Of a stretch of 10,580 nucleotides of DNA, positions 1 to 6,540 are shown piece by piece (within the stretch, counting starts at the first letter, position 1; every line of letters starts with the position of its first letter). The stretch is taken from positions 1 through 10,580 of the forward strand of contig CAZFCK010000168.1 in assembly GCA_964517355.1 (NCBI GenBank), in the 5' to 3' direction. The notes beneath the pieces were generated by a model. The model did no database searches. It was not told the DNA's origin and worked only from the letters and a program-made list of their open reading frames with translations. The DNA comes from CAZFCK01 sp964517355. GTDB lineage: Bacteria; Desulfobacterota; Desulfovibrionia; Desulfovibrionales; Desulfovibrionaceae. The translations under genes were made by a program, and so were the position numbers.

Positions 1-90
1 ATTGGAAATTGTTTCAGGGGAGAGCCTTGTTTCAAGGCGAAAATGCGCTAATACGACTTTCGGACTAAAAGAAAAAAAGAATAAAGTCGC

Positions 91-142
91 GGGCTTTCGC
101 GCCCGCACGACGACCAGGGGAGGCCCCTGGACGCCGGAAAAA
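91..142 (+). repeat. 52-bp dispersed palindromic repeat, left copy
   Basis: This copy is identical over 52 bases to the reverse complement of 10529-10580. It contains two dyads. One is GGGC (91-94) with GCCC (101-104). The other is a 7-bp stem, CCAGGGG (114-120) and CCCCTGG (124-130), with loop AGG. An A run ends the copy. The length, the paired palindromes and the intergenic position resemble REP-type or BIME-type elements, or a small MITE. No target-site duplication or gene is seen. The true outer boundary is unknown because the other copy runs off the window. Confidence 0.85.
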
Positions 143-206
143 AGACTGGTATATTTTTTTAATAAAATTAAAATATTATGGTACACGCTTTCCATCAATA
201 GCGGGG

Positions 207-225
207 TTTGGGGCGGAGCCCCAAA
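207..225. repeat. Palindromic unit, GC-rich hairpin
   Basis: This is a perfect 8-bp inverted repeat: TTTGGGGC (207-214), loop GGA, GCCCCAAA (218-225). The 10-base core GGTTTGGGGC also occurs in the repeat at 6481-6540, so this is probably another unit of the same dispersed repeat family. No T run follows the hairpin on either strand, so it does not look like an intrinsic terminator. Confidence 0.6.
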
Positions 226-271
226 AATACCATTGTTAAGTTGCGTTGCAGAAAGCTTCATTGAGGATGCC

Positions 272-1039
272 ATGGTTTATAAAAATGATGTCACGGAACG
301 CGCCTATCGTGCCCGTTGCCGCCCCCGGCATGATGAATCCGCGTTTCAGGTAGTGATGGAGCAGAGCGATTTATGGATCGTGGCGGAAAGGGATTTGAGC
401 GCGTTGGCCATGGACGCATTGCAAGCTGTGCGTTCGTTGCTCAAAGGCTACATTTCACTGCATCCACGTTTTGCCGCGAGCTTTGTGCCGGTTGAAGTGG
501 AGCAAACCGCTCCCCGGGTTATCCGCGAAATGGCCGTAGCCGCCGCCCGTTGCGGTGTGGGGCCCATGGCGGCCGTTGCCGGGGCTGTTGCGCAATATGT
601 GGCGGAGCGGCTGGCCCGGGAAAGCGCCACTGTGTTGGTGGAAAACGGCGGCGATCTTTTTTTGCGCTCCGTTCAGGAGCGCGTGGTGGGCATATTGGCC
701 GATCCCGGCAATGACAGCAGCTTGGGATTGGTGCTCCCCCCTCAAGCGTTTCCTGTCGCGCTGTGCAGCTCCTCAGCCACCATAGGCCACTCGGTGAGTC
801 TCGGCAAAGGTGAATTGGTGGTTGTGCGCAGTTCCGGGGGGGCTTTCGCGGATGCTGCGGCCACGGCGCTCTGCAATCTGCTTCACGTGCCCAAAGATCT
901 GGACAAGGTAGTGCGCCAGGCGCAAACCTGGGCGCGACGCGATTCCTCCTATCCCGACGATTGCGTACTTCAAGGCGTACTTGCCCAATGCAAGGGGCAA
1001 ATAGCCGTGTGGGGCGACATGGAACTGACAATGGTTTGA
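272..1039 (+). CDS. UPF0280 family protein (ApbE-like fold)
   Basis: A 255-residue soluble protein of unknown biochemical role. I place it in the UPF0280 family, whose members are thought to share a fold with the ApbE FAD:protein FMN transferases. Visible family-type motifs are the Gly/Ala-rich CGVGPMAAVAGAVA at residues 94-107, ENGGD at 124-128, and a C-terminal block that runs from CSSSATIGHSVSLG (about 165-178) through VVRSSGGAFADAAATALCN (184-202), which recalls the ApbE Ala/Asp-rich segment. No signal peptide or membrane helix is visible. The start at 272 is chosen because GAGG at 263-266 sits five bases upstream and the homologous region begins soon after; the frame is open further upstream but crosses repeats. 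It is a single gene converging on dnaA. A flavin- or cofactor-related role is only an inference from the fold. Confidence 0.85.
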   Translation: MVYKNDVTERAYRARCRPRHDESAFQVVMEQSDLWIVAERDLSALAMDALQAVRSLLKGYISLHPRFAASFVPVEVEQTAPRVIREMAVAAARCGVGPMAAVAGAVAQYVAERLARESATVLVENGGDLFLRSVQERVVGILADPGNDSSLGLVLPPQAFPVALCSSSATIGHSVSLGKGELVVVRSSGGAFADAAATALCNLLHVPKDLDKVVRQAQTWARRDSSYPDDCVLQGVLAQCKGQIAVWGDMELTMV

Positions 1040-1444
1040 TGTAAGTACGCTTCCGCGGTCAGGGATTCTTTTTCTCTTCCCGGCCCGGTCTTGTGAAGGG
1101 GCAGTGAACGCAATTTGATTGGCGGCGTTCCATCCAGGATCTGTGAGGTGGTGTACCGACAGGTTAACTGCCTGCTTTCTTGGCGGCAATGCTTTGAGCG
1201 GTAGCTTCCAGTTTTTCTCTAAAAATAATTTAGATATTCCACAGAAAATATCTATTGATACTCCTGGCAATATACCCCACTGCTTTTTGGGGAGTATGTG
1301 CAGGATGCCGATGCGTTGGGCCATCCTCTTTCAAAAAGAAGGAATTCCATGCGTCCATTTCGAAATTGCATACAGTAAAGAACCATGCCCAGATGAATCC
1401 CTTTGCGGCAATGGACCACAGGGAGAAAAATCAAGTGTAACGGG

Positions 1445-1470
1445 GGTGCGGCATCTATTGATGCCGCACC
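1445..1470. other. Perfect 11-bp hairpin downstream of dnaA
   Basis: GGTGCGGCATC (1445-1455) and GATGCCGCACC (1460-1470) are perfect inverted repeats around a TATT loop. The hairpin lies directly beyond the T run of the proposed dnaA terminator. Neither strand has a T run on its 3' side, so it is not a standard intrinsic terminator by itself. It could stabilise a transcript end or block read-through between the convergent genes. Confidence 0.6.
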
Positions 1471-1503
1471 AAAAACCGTTGCCGTTGCACAACGCATGCA
1501 ACG
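1471..1503 (-). terminator. Probable intrinsic terminator of dnaA
   Basis: Read on the minus strand, about 40 bases after the dnaA stop, CGTTGC (1503-1498) pairs with GCAACG (1482-1477). A nested CGTT/AACG pair with loop GTGC lies inside, leaving a 3-base bulge. G and then five T (1475-1471) follow. A 10-bp interrupted stem plus a short U tract is a reasonable, moderate-strength Rho-independent terminator. Confidence 0.55.
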
Positions 1504-1542
1504 AAAAGAAAAGAACAGTAATTAAAGCAGGAAAAAAGAAAT

Positions 1543-2913
1543 TTAGGATGCGGAGGAAAAGCGGTCAATCATTTTCATGGTGGAAGAAAGTTGCCGGCCA
1601 AGAGGCGTATCAAGGTTCATTTCGCGCTCAACATTGGCAATGCCTTTCAACACTGTGGAATGCTTGCGGTTAAAACGATCACCAATATCTTTGAGAGAAA
1701 GCTCGGTATGATGCCGCGCCATAAAAAAAGCCATATTGCGAGCCAGTACTATTTGACGTTGTCTGCTCTTGGATTTCAATTGTTGCGGCGAAAGCTCAAA
1801 ACTGGAGCAAATGAATTCGATAATACGTTCCACAGTGCATCGTGTTTCCGGCACAGTGTATTGTTCCACTATTTCCCAGGCCATATCCAAAGAAATGTGC
1901 TGGTTCAGCAGCCGGGCCTTAAGTACAAGATTCTGCAAGCAGCTTTCAAGTTGACGTATGTCGGCAACCATGCGGTCAGCTAGCAATTCAGTAACATTTT
2001 CGGGTAATTGCACCTGAAAAGATTTTGCTTTTTGTTCAATGATGCGCCGCCTGGTCTCCATATCGGGAGTATTGATAAGTGCCAAAAAACCGGAGCAAAA
2101 ACGAGAGGCCAATTGCGGATCGAGCTTCATGATCTCTTTGGGCATAAACGAGCTGGTGAAAACGACTTTGGAGCCGTTGAGCTTCAAGCAATTCAAGGTG
2201 GCCAGCAACTCGTCCTGCATGCTTTCCTTGCCCTGAAAGAAATGTACGTCTTCAAGCAAAAGCAAATCAATGTTGTCGCGGAACTTGGCCTTGAAGCTTT
2301 CAATATTGCGGGTGCGCAAGGCGGAAACCATTTGCCGGGCGAATTCCTCGCTACTGAGGTACGCAACGCGGGGAGTGCGACCGCTAGCGTTTTTGCACAA
2401 CTCGGATCCAACCGCATGCAGCAGATGCGTCTTGCCCAGCCCGGGTTTGGAACTGATGAAAACATAGTCTGCTGGCAGTGTTTTATCACACACGCTTTTT
2501 GCCGCGGCATAGGCCAGCTGGTTGCTCGGACCAACCACGAAATCGTTGAAGGAAAATCTCCATCTTTGGGGTGAAATAAGATGCGGCTTTTGCTCTATAG
2601 GCAGCTCCGCCTGAACACTTCCCGATACACAATATGTGACCAGCGGCGCCGGCACGGGTTTTCGAGTCAGGGGGGCGGCGGGTTGCGCCTCTATCTGCAA
2701 AACTGGGCGTTCTCCTAGCACGCTCTCAGCAGCTTGCAAAAGTGCGTCGCGCATCCGGTTGGAAATAAAGTTGGCGGCAAAGGCGCTGGGAGCCTTGAGC
2801 GTGAGTGTCCCCTCGGCATAGCTCCCTTGCAAATGCTTGAGCCACACGTCGTATACACCAGGATTGGTTGTACTGCGGAGAGTCTCTTGAATTTTTAGCC
2901 AGATCGTGTTCAT
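1543..2913 (-). CDS. dnaA: Chromosomal replication initiator DnaA, divergent form
   Basis: DnaA is an AAA+ ATPase that binds DnaA boxes and opens the origin. At 456 residues this one has normal length. Domain I begins at MNTIWLKIQETL. A linker lies at about 75-115. The AAA+ core starts at RFSFNDFVVGPSN (119-131), with Walker A SKPGLGKT (155-162), Walker B LLLLEDVHFF (217-226), sensor 1 near TSS (253-255), an arginine-finger region at LASRF (268-272) and sensor 2 at IRQLE (319-323). Domain IV ends with the DNA-binding signature (about 388-423). Oddities: the first P-loop Gly is Ser, Walker B reads ED instead of DD, and the signature usually written GGRDHTTV reads NRKHSTV, so the box-contacting Asp is Lys. 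No strong ribosome site precedes the ATG. No dnaN, recF or gyrB is adjacent, so this may be a second dnaA copy; from memory, some Desulfovibrio genomes carry two. Confidence 0.95.
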   Translation of the reverse strand: MNTIWLKIQETLRSTTNPGVYDVWLKHLQGSYAEGTLTLKAPSAFAANFISNRMRDALLQAAESVLGERPVLQIEAQPAAPLTRKPVPAPLVTYCVSGSVQAELPIEQKPHLISPQRWRFSFNDFVVGPSNQLAYAAAKSVCDKTLPADYVFISSKPGLGKTHLLHAVGSELCKNASGRTPRVAYLSSEEFARQMVSALRTRNIESFKAKFRDNIDLLLLEDVHFFQGKESMQDELLATLNCLKLNGSKVVFTSSFMPKEIMKLDPQLASRFCSGFLALINTPDMETRRRIIEQKAKSFQVQLPENVTELLADRMVADIRQLESCLQNLVLKARLLNQHISLDMAWEIVEQYTVPETRCTVERIIEFICSSFELSPQQLKSKSRQRQIVLARNMAFFMARHHTELSLKDIGDRFNRKHSTVLKGIANVEREMNLDTPLGRQLSSTMKMIDRFSSAS

Positions 2914-3110
2914 GGCGGTTCATTTACTGTGCTGGGCGTTATCCATCAAGGCGCAAATCCCGTATGTGACATGGGAGTGCCGCCAAGTTTTTCCCAAAAA
3001 TCAATTTACCGTAACACAGAGTAATAAATGGAGATTGTTATTTTGCTACGCGGAAGGCCCAGACGTGAAAAGCGGCCTCCGTGCTGGCCTGCTTAGAAAG
3101 CAAGTCTTTT

Positions 3111-3119
3111 TTTTCCACA
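3111..3119 (+). promoter_or_regulatory. DnaA box, 8 of 9
   Basis: TTTTCCACA differs from the consensus TTATCCACA at one base. It has the same orientation as the box at 3133 and lies 22 bp from it, about two helical turns. It sits in AT-rich DNA between the predicted dnaA promoter and the dnaA start, as expected for autoregulation or an origin segment. Confidence 0.5.
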
Positions 3120-3132
3120 AATAGAAAAAATG

Positions 3133-3141
3133 TTTTCCACA
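3133..3141 (+). promoter_or_regulatory. DnaA box, 8 of 9
   Basis: This is a second TTTTCCACA, identical to the one at 3111-3119 and in phase with it. The A/T run 3146-3190 next to it (many A runs on the plus strand) could act as an unwinding element, but two boxes alone do not make an origin. Confidence 0.5.
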
Positions 3142-3191
3142 GGGCATATTTGAAAAATCTTTAAAAAATGAAGAAAAGATCGTTTTTTGTG

Positions 3192-3219
3192 ATTATCATT
3201 ACACCACGCTCACTTTCAA
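3192..3219 (-). promoter_or_regulatory. Predicted sigma70-type promoter for dnaA
   Basis: On the minus strand, TTGAAA (3219-3214) matches the -35 consensus at 5 of 6 bases and GATAAT (3197-3192) matches the -10 at 5 of 6, with a 16-bp spacer. It points towards dnaA, and transcription would start near 3185. The DnaA boxes lie about 45-75 bp downstream of that start. This is the best promoter match I noticed in the window. Confidence 0.55.
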
Positions 3220-3562
3220 TATGGCTTAACCACTTGCGTTTTTCGCAACACCGCTCCAACTCTGGCTTTGCGGGCGAGAGACTCCTTTATTAAAATTGTG
3301 TTGAAAAACAAGAGGGTATATTTCGACCTCCAAAAAAGGGAGATCTACAGGCTGGAGGGTAAAACGTTACCTTTTTGAAACGTATTCCCGGATTTTCCCG
3401 CTTTGAGGGGATTTACAGGCGATAATCATTGTTTGACACAAAGATACACGACTACGACGCCACATTGCGTTTGGAAAAAAGTAACGCAAAAGCCGGAGTG
3501 CGGTTTGAGGAGCCGGAGGGAGGAGAGGGAAGCGGCCCGGAGGCCGTTGGACACTCAGGACA

Positions 3563-4303
3563 TCAAGGTCCTATGTTCGTTTCGCGTAACGGGCGGCGGC
3601 CACAGGTGAAGCGTTCCCCTTCAGGGCAATAGCCCAAACGTTCACACCGGGCGCCGGCGGTGGCGAAAACCACAGGCAGGGTTTGCTTGCACAGCTCAAG
3701 CATTTTCATGGCCAGGCCGCGGATTTCCCATTGAGCGCGGTTACAGCAGCGCAGTTCGAAAAAATGGAGCAAACTACGGCAGTTCATAGTGACTACTATC
3801 TTACTTTCCGTTGCTTGAGGCAAGACAAAGCGGGCGTCCTCCTTGGCCTTGTCGCCACGCCCACCTGCTTCCAGCAGCGTTTTGAGGTCGCGGTACGTCT
3901 CGCCGACTTCCTCGAGAAAGCGTTCGAAACGGGCTCGGGCTTCCGGTATCTTGGCGATGGCCGGCGGCAGGATGTAGTCGAACCGGCTGCCGTCCACGTA
4001 GCGTTGGCTTTGTTGCGAGTAGCTGGCGATACGGTGACGCACCAGTTGGTGCGTACACGCCCGGGAAATGCCCTCAATGGCGAAAGAGAAGGTCACGTGT
4101 TCAATGGGGCTGTTATGTCCGGATTCCATGACCTTAGTCACGAAAGCGGCCTGCTTTTCCCGATCCGCATTGCCGGAAACGAGTTCGTCCCAAAGGTCTC
4201 CAACAAAGCCGGGATAATAGCATTGGCGAAATGCCGCATAGATGAGGGGCAAGGCTTCAGGAGTGTGCGATAGCAAACAGACGGAACACTTTTTTTCAGG
4301 CAT
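3563..4303 (-). CDS. thyX: Flavin-dependent thymidylate synthase ThyX
   Basis: ThyX makes dTMP from dUMP with methylene-tetrahydrofolate as carbon donor and FAD with NADPH as reductant, replacing ThyA. The 246 residues match the family length. The ThyX signature RHRX7S is present as RHR (89-91) through S99, followed by QRY, preceded by HNSPIEH (63-69) and the CTHQLVRH segment. The second conserved block, RSLLHFFELRCCNRAQWEIR (176-195), carries the substrate and tetramer contacts. The C-terminal tail has spaced cysteines (C220, C226, C234) in a CERLGYCPEGERFTCG stretch, a pattern I recall from a ThyX subgroup and possibly metal-binding. The ATG at 4303 is the natural start; only a weak GTAGAG precedes it. 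The gene follows ruvB after 45 bp, so it is probably on the ruvAB transcript. Confidence 0.97.
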   Translation of the reverse strand: MPEKKCSVCLLSHTPEALPLIYAAFRQCYYPGFVGDLWDELVSGNADREKQAAFVTKVMESGHNSPIEHVTFSFAIEGISRACTHQLVRHRIASYSQQSQRYVDGSRFDYILPPAIAKIPEARARFERFLEEVGETYRDLKTLLEAGGRGDKAKEDARFVLPQATESKIVVTMNCRSLLHFFELRCCNRAQWEIRGLAMKMLELCKQTLPVVFATAGARCERLGYCPEGERFTCGRRPLRETNIGP

Positions 4304-4349
4304 GACGGACTCTACTTCTTAACTGTGCGGTTTCGCCCTGATACGTGCT

Positions 4350-5324
4350 TTAGGGCAATTCTTGCAAATGTTTGAAGGCCTTGGCCGTGGCCACCCGCCC
4401 CCGGGACGTGCGTTTTATAAAACCGCATTGAATCAGATACGGTTCATATATTTCCTCAATGGTGCGGACCTCCTCGGAGCAGGCCGCGGCCAGGGTTTTC
4501 ACGCCGACAGGTCCGCCGCTGTAATGGCGGATGATCACGCTTAGGATGGTGCGGTCCATCTGGTCCAGTCCGAGCACGTCCACGTCCATGCGTTCCAGGG
4601 CCTGGTGTGCGATTTCAGCGTCCACCAGGTCCTTCGCCTGTACCAAGGCGAAATCCCGCACTCTTCTGAGCAAGCGGTTCGCGATGCGGGGCGTTCCCCG
4701 TGAGCGTTTGCCTATCTCGATGGCGCCTTCTTTCGAAATGCGCACCCCAAGGATGTTCGCGGCGCGCGAGACTATGCGCGCCAGATCCTCGGACGAGTAA
4801 AATTCCAAGCGCAGGGCCACACCGAAGCGGTCCCGTAGCGGCGAGGTCAACAACCCCATGCGGGTTGTGGCTCCTACCAGAGTAAAGGGTTCGAGGTCAA
4901 TCTTTACGGTGCGGGCGCCCGGACCCTGACCGATGACCAAATCCAGCTTGAAATCCTCCATGGCCGGATAAAGGATTTCCTCCACGGCAGGGGGCATGCG
5001 ATGAATCTCATCCACAAACAGGATGTCGCGTTCTTGAAGATTGGTCAAAATCGCGGCCAAATCGCCGCTGCGTTCCAACACAGGCCCTGAAGTGGACACC
5101 AGGTTCACCCCAAGCTCGGAGGCCATGATCTGGGCAAGGGTTGTTTTGCCCAATCCCGGATTGCCGTAGAACAAGGAATGATCCATGGCCTGGCCGCGTT
5201 CCCTGGCCGCTTGGAGATAGATGCGCAGGTTGGCGCGCAAATCATCCTGGCCAATAAAGGCATCCAGGCTGTTCGGCCGGATAGTCTCGTCCGGTATGGT
5301 GGAAATACAATGATCGTGTGTCAT
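4350..5324 (-). CDS. ruvB: Holliday junction branch migration ATPase RuvB
   Basis: RuvB is the AAA+ hexameric motor that pumps DNA through the RuvA-bound Holliday junction. At 324 residues it is full length. It opens with the family IRPNSLDAFIGQ (15-26), then Walker A GNPGLGKTT (54-62), Walker B FVDEIHR (103-109), the RuvB-specific beta-hairpin region with GQGPGARTV (132-140), sensor 1 GATTR (151-155), the arginine-finger segment LRDRFG (163-168) and sensor 2 with GTPRIANRLLRRVRD (210-224). The C-terminal winged helix ends in YEPYLIQCGFIKRTSRGRVAT. All key residues look intact. Its ATG overlaps the ruvA stop by 4 bp (ATGA) and it has no clear ribosome site of its own, which indicates translational coupling to ruvA. 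Confidence 0.98.
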   Translation of the reverse strand: MTHDHCISTIPDETIRPNSLDAFIGQDDLRANLRIYLQAARERGQAMDHSLFYGNPGLGKTTLAQIMASELGVNLVSTSGPVLERSGDLAAILTNLQERDILFVDEIHRMPPAVEEILYPAMEDFKLDLVIGQGPGARTVKIDLEPFTLVGATTRMGLLTSPLRDRFGVALRLEFYSSEDLARIVSRAANILGVRISKEGAIEIGKRSRGTPRIANRLLRRVRDFALVQAKDLVDAEIAHQALERMDVDVLGLDQMDRTILSVIIRHYSGGPVGVKTLAAACSEEVRTIEEIYEPYLIQCGFIKRTSRGRVATAKAFKHLQELP

Positions 5325-5926
5325 GAGCGATTTTTGGCCATGGCCTGCAATGCCCGGCGTAATGCGCCGGCCACGTCGAGGTCGGGCTCTTCCTTGAAAA
5401 CGCTTTCCAGTGCCGCGCGCGCTTCCTCTTCAGCATAGCCCAGATTGACGAGACCGGCTAGTGCGTCGCGGAACGCCGACACGGCGCTGTCCGCAATACC
5501 GGGCAAAGCGGCTTTCGTGTCGCTTTTGAGTTTATACTTGAGCTCCAGGAAAATGTGCTGCGCCGACTTTTTCCCTATGCCCGGCACCTGCGTCAAAGCG
5601 CCGGGATCGTCGCCCGCCGCCACCCGCCGCAAATCATCAGGGGTGAATACGGAGAGCATGGCCAGCGCCGTTTTGGGACCGAGTTTGGAGACGCTCAGCA
5701 GGATGTTGAAAATCTCCCGTTCGTCGGCGGTTGCGAAACCGTACAGGTCCAGGGCGTCCTCGCGGACAATGGTGCTGGTGTGCAAGGCCAGATTCTCGCC
5801 TTGCTGGGGCAGGCGCGCCAGAAGAGGAGACGGCAGATGCACGCGATACCCCACTCCCCCGGCGGTTAAAAGCACGCAGGAATGGTCTGCTACATACAAA
5901 AGCCGTCCTTCAAGATACGCGATCAT
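5321..5926 (-). CDS. ruvA: Holliday junction DNA-binding protein RuvA
   Basis: RuvA binds the four-way junction as a tetramer and loads RuvB. The 201 residues are typical. The N-terminal OB domain is MIAYLEGRLLYV with GVGYRVHLP (24-32). The acidic-pin segment VREDALDLYGF (54-64) keeps the negative charges that open the junction. Two helix-hairpin-helix motifs follow: SKLGPKTALAML (80-91) and QVPGIGKKSAQHI (113-125). The C-terminal domain III that contacts RuvB (about 148-201) includes NLGYAEEEARAAL. The start at 5926 is supported by GAGG on the minus strand (5935-5932), five bases upstream. It lies 42 bp after the lipoprotein gene and overlaps ruvB. Confidence 0.98.
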   Translation of the reverse strand: MIAYLEGRLLYVADHSCVLLTAGGVGYRVHLPSPLLARLPQQGENLALHTSTIVREDALDLYGFATADEREIFNILLSVSKLGPKTALAMLSVFTPDDLRRVAAGDDPGALTQVPGIGKKSAQHIFLELKYKLKSDTKAALPGIADSAVSAFRDALAGLVNLGYAEEEARAALESVFKEEPDLDVAGALRRALQAMAKNRS

Positions 5927-5968
5927 ACGGACCTCTGTTAGTCATGGGGGCGATCCCGGGCGACTGTT

Positions 5969-6205
5969 TTATCGGGAATACCCCTTTGAGCGCATGCAGC
6001 TGTCGATCATTTCCTTTACCCTGTCCTCGCGATCTCCGGAATCCTCCAGGTTGCCCGTACTTTTTTGCGCTTCAAAGGAGCATTCGTAATAATCCTTTTC
6101 CTCATCCTGCGCCGTTCGCTCCGGATGCAGGTACACTGTACGTCCGCCGCAGGCGGCAAGCATGAGAACAACGCCCAGGGACAAACAAACGTGTGCAATG
6201 CGCAT
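5969..6205 (-). CDS. Small secreted lipoprotein, function unknown
   Basis: A 78-residue protein. The start at 6205 is preferred over an in-frame ATG 18 bases upstream because GAGGAG (6218-6213 on the minus strand) is seven bases before it. The N-terminus is a lipoprotein signal, MRIAHVCLSLGVVLMLAACG, with lipobox LAAC and the lipidated Cys at residue 19, so the mature part is about 60 residues at the membrane. The +2 residue is Gly, with no inner-membrane retention signal of the E. coli Asp type. The mature domain is highly charged and has two cysteines, in YECSFEA and in IDSCMRSKGYSR, which could form a disulfide. The C-terminal CMxxKGY pattern recurs in small envelope lipoproteins of unknown role. 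It sits between ruvC and ruvA, 42 bp before ruvA, and is probably co-transcribed with ruvAB. I see no reason to link it to recombination. Confidence 0.85.
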   Translation of the reverse strand: MRIAHVCLSLGVVLMLAACGGRTVYLHPERTAQDEEKDYYECSFEAQKSTGNLEDSGDREDRVKEMIDSCMRSKGYSR

Positions 6206-6241
6206 GGCGATACTCCTCAGCATGTTTCAAGTGCGATCCAT

Positions 6242-6288
6242 TTACGTTTTTTTCCTCCACATCATGAGGGGCTGGAGAAAAAACGTAA
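6242..6288 (-). promoter_or_regulatory. Large inverted repeat upstream of the lipoprotein gene
   Basis: The arms TTACGTTTTTT (6242-6252) and AAAAAACGTAA (6278-6288) match perfectly over 11 bp. After a 2-base bulge, CTCCA (6255-6259) pairs with TGGAG (6273-6277), and the loop is 13 bases. It ends 24 bases before the GAGGAG ribosome site of the lipoprotein gene. No T run follows on either strand, so it is more likely an operator or an mRNA leader structure than a terminator. Confidence 0.5.
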
Positions 6289-6463
6289 CGCCCGCTCCCG
6301 GGGCGGGAAGGCTTTTTCAGCAAGCGCCATGACAAAGAAACTGGCGCGTCAACGGCTCTTTTCGCCGTAACAACACGGCATCGTGGATTGCCCCTTGAGG
6401 GAAGAACGGCTCGCTCCACCGCTATCGGCCAATGACGCTTCGCGCAGTCCTGTGGCGCTAGAG

Positions 6464-6475
6464 CATGTTAACATG
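6464..6475. promoter_or_regulatory. 12-bp perfect palindrome
   Basis: CATGTTAACATG is fully self-complementary and lies just upstream of the REP-like repeat. It could be a dimeric protein binding site or simply a repeat boundary. There is no gene close enough to assign it as an operator. Confidence 0.3.
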
Positions 6476-6480
6476 AAGAT

Positions 6481-6540
6481 GGGGTGGTTTGGGGCTCCGC
6501 CCCACCCTCCGCCAGGGGGGAACGCCCCCTTGAATCCGCG
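6481..6540. repeat. REP-like GC-rich repeat with two hairpins
   Basis: A GC-rich block in AT-poor contrast to its flanks. It carries GGGGC/GCCCC around TCC (6491-6503) and a second stem of AGGGGG with CCCCCT (about 6514-6530). The core GGTTTGGGGC is shared with the palindrome near the left end (205-214). Such paired GC-rich palindromes between genes are typical of dispersed REP/BIME-type units; I recall similar ones in Desulfovibrio genomes. It may affect transcript ends after ruvC. Confidence 0.6.

Larger units (their letters stand above)
1..271. other. Left-edge spacer with repeats, no assignable gene
   Basis: This stretch precedes the UPF0280 gene. The first 60 bases are open on both strands and could be the edge of a gene outside the window; in plus frame 1 a stop codon lies at 49-51. 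A small perfect hairpin (GCCTTG, TTT loop, CAAGGC) lies at 24-38. Then come the 52-base repeat (91-142), an AT-rich run (about 150-180) and a second palindrome (207-225). The plus frame of the downstream gene stays open across the region, but repeats interrupt it and a good start with a ribosome site exists at 272, so I treat it as non-coding. The AT-rich run could hold a promoter, but I see no convincing -35/-10 pair. Confidence 0.5.
1040..1542. other. Convergent intergenic region, no gene recognised
   Basis: About 500 bases lie between the 3' ends of the UPF0280 gene and dnaA. GC drops sharply after about 1190. Open frames exist on both strands, but none has a ribosome site or a recognisable protein, and two overlap the hairpins near 1450-1503. 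Dyads seen: GAACG (1106-1110) with CGTTC (1126-1130), enclosing CAAT/ATTG; AGATATT (1232-1238) with AATATCT (1247-1253); and the two strong hairpins listed separately. It may be a decayed gene or a plain spacer. Confidence 0.5.
2914..3562 (-). other. dnaA leader and regulatory region, AT-rich
   Basis: About 650 bases separate thyX from dnaA. The part from about 2980 to 3330 is AT-rich and holds the promoter and DnaA boxes listed separately, leaving a dnaA 5' leader of roughly 270 bases. Weaker 7-of-9 box matches occur at 2939-2947, 3188-3196 (overlapping the -10 element) and 3299-3307. The segment 3490-3546 is purine-rich on the plus strand and has a short CGGCC/GGCCG hairpin (3533-3546) just after the thyX stop, without a T run. 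The short plus-strand open frames here look fortuitous. I see no RNA gene that I recognise. Confidence 0.5.

Noticed and set aside
207..225. Intrinsic terminator
   Set aside because: The 8-bp hairpin is followed by A on the plus strand and by AAACCCC on the minus strand, so no U tract is present on the required side.
2..271. Upstream extension of the UPF0280 open frame to the left edge
   Set aside because: The extension crosses the 52-bp repeat, a palindrome and an AT-rich run, and has no protein-like composition. A ribosome site precedes the ATG at 272.
1119..1673. 184-codon plus-strand frame after the UPF0280 gene
   Set aside because: It runs into dnaA on the opposite strand, includes the terminator hairpins, has no ribosome site and resembles no family I know.
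2914..3562. Full replication origin
   Set aside because: Only two good DnaA boxes are visible and no dnaN, gyrB or parAB genes flank them. The evidence supports a dnaA control region better than a proven oriC.
3403..3632. Two overlapping short plus-strand frames between dnaA and thyX
   Set aside because: They overlap the thyX 3' end on the other strand, are rich in Arg/Gly/Glu from purine-rich DNA and have no homology that I recognise.
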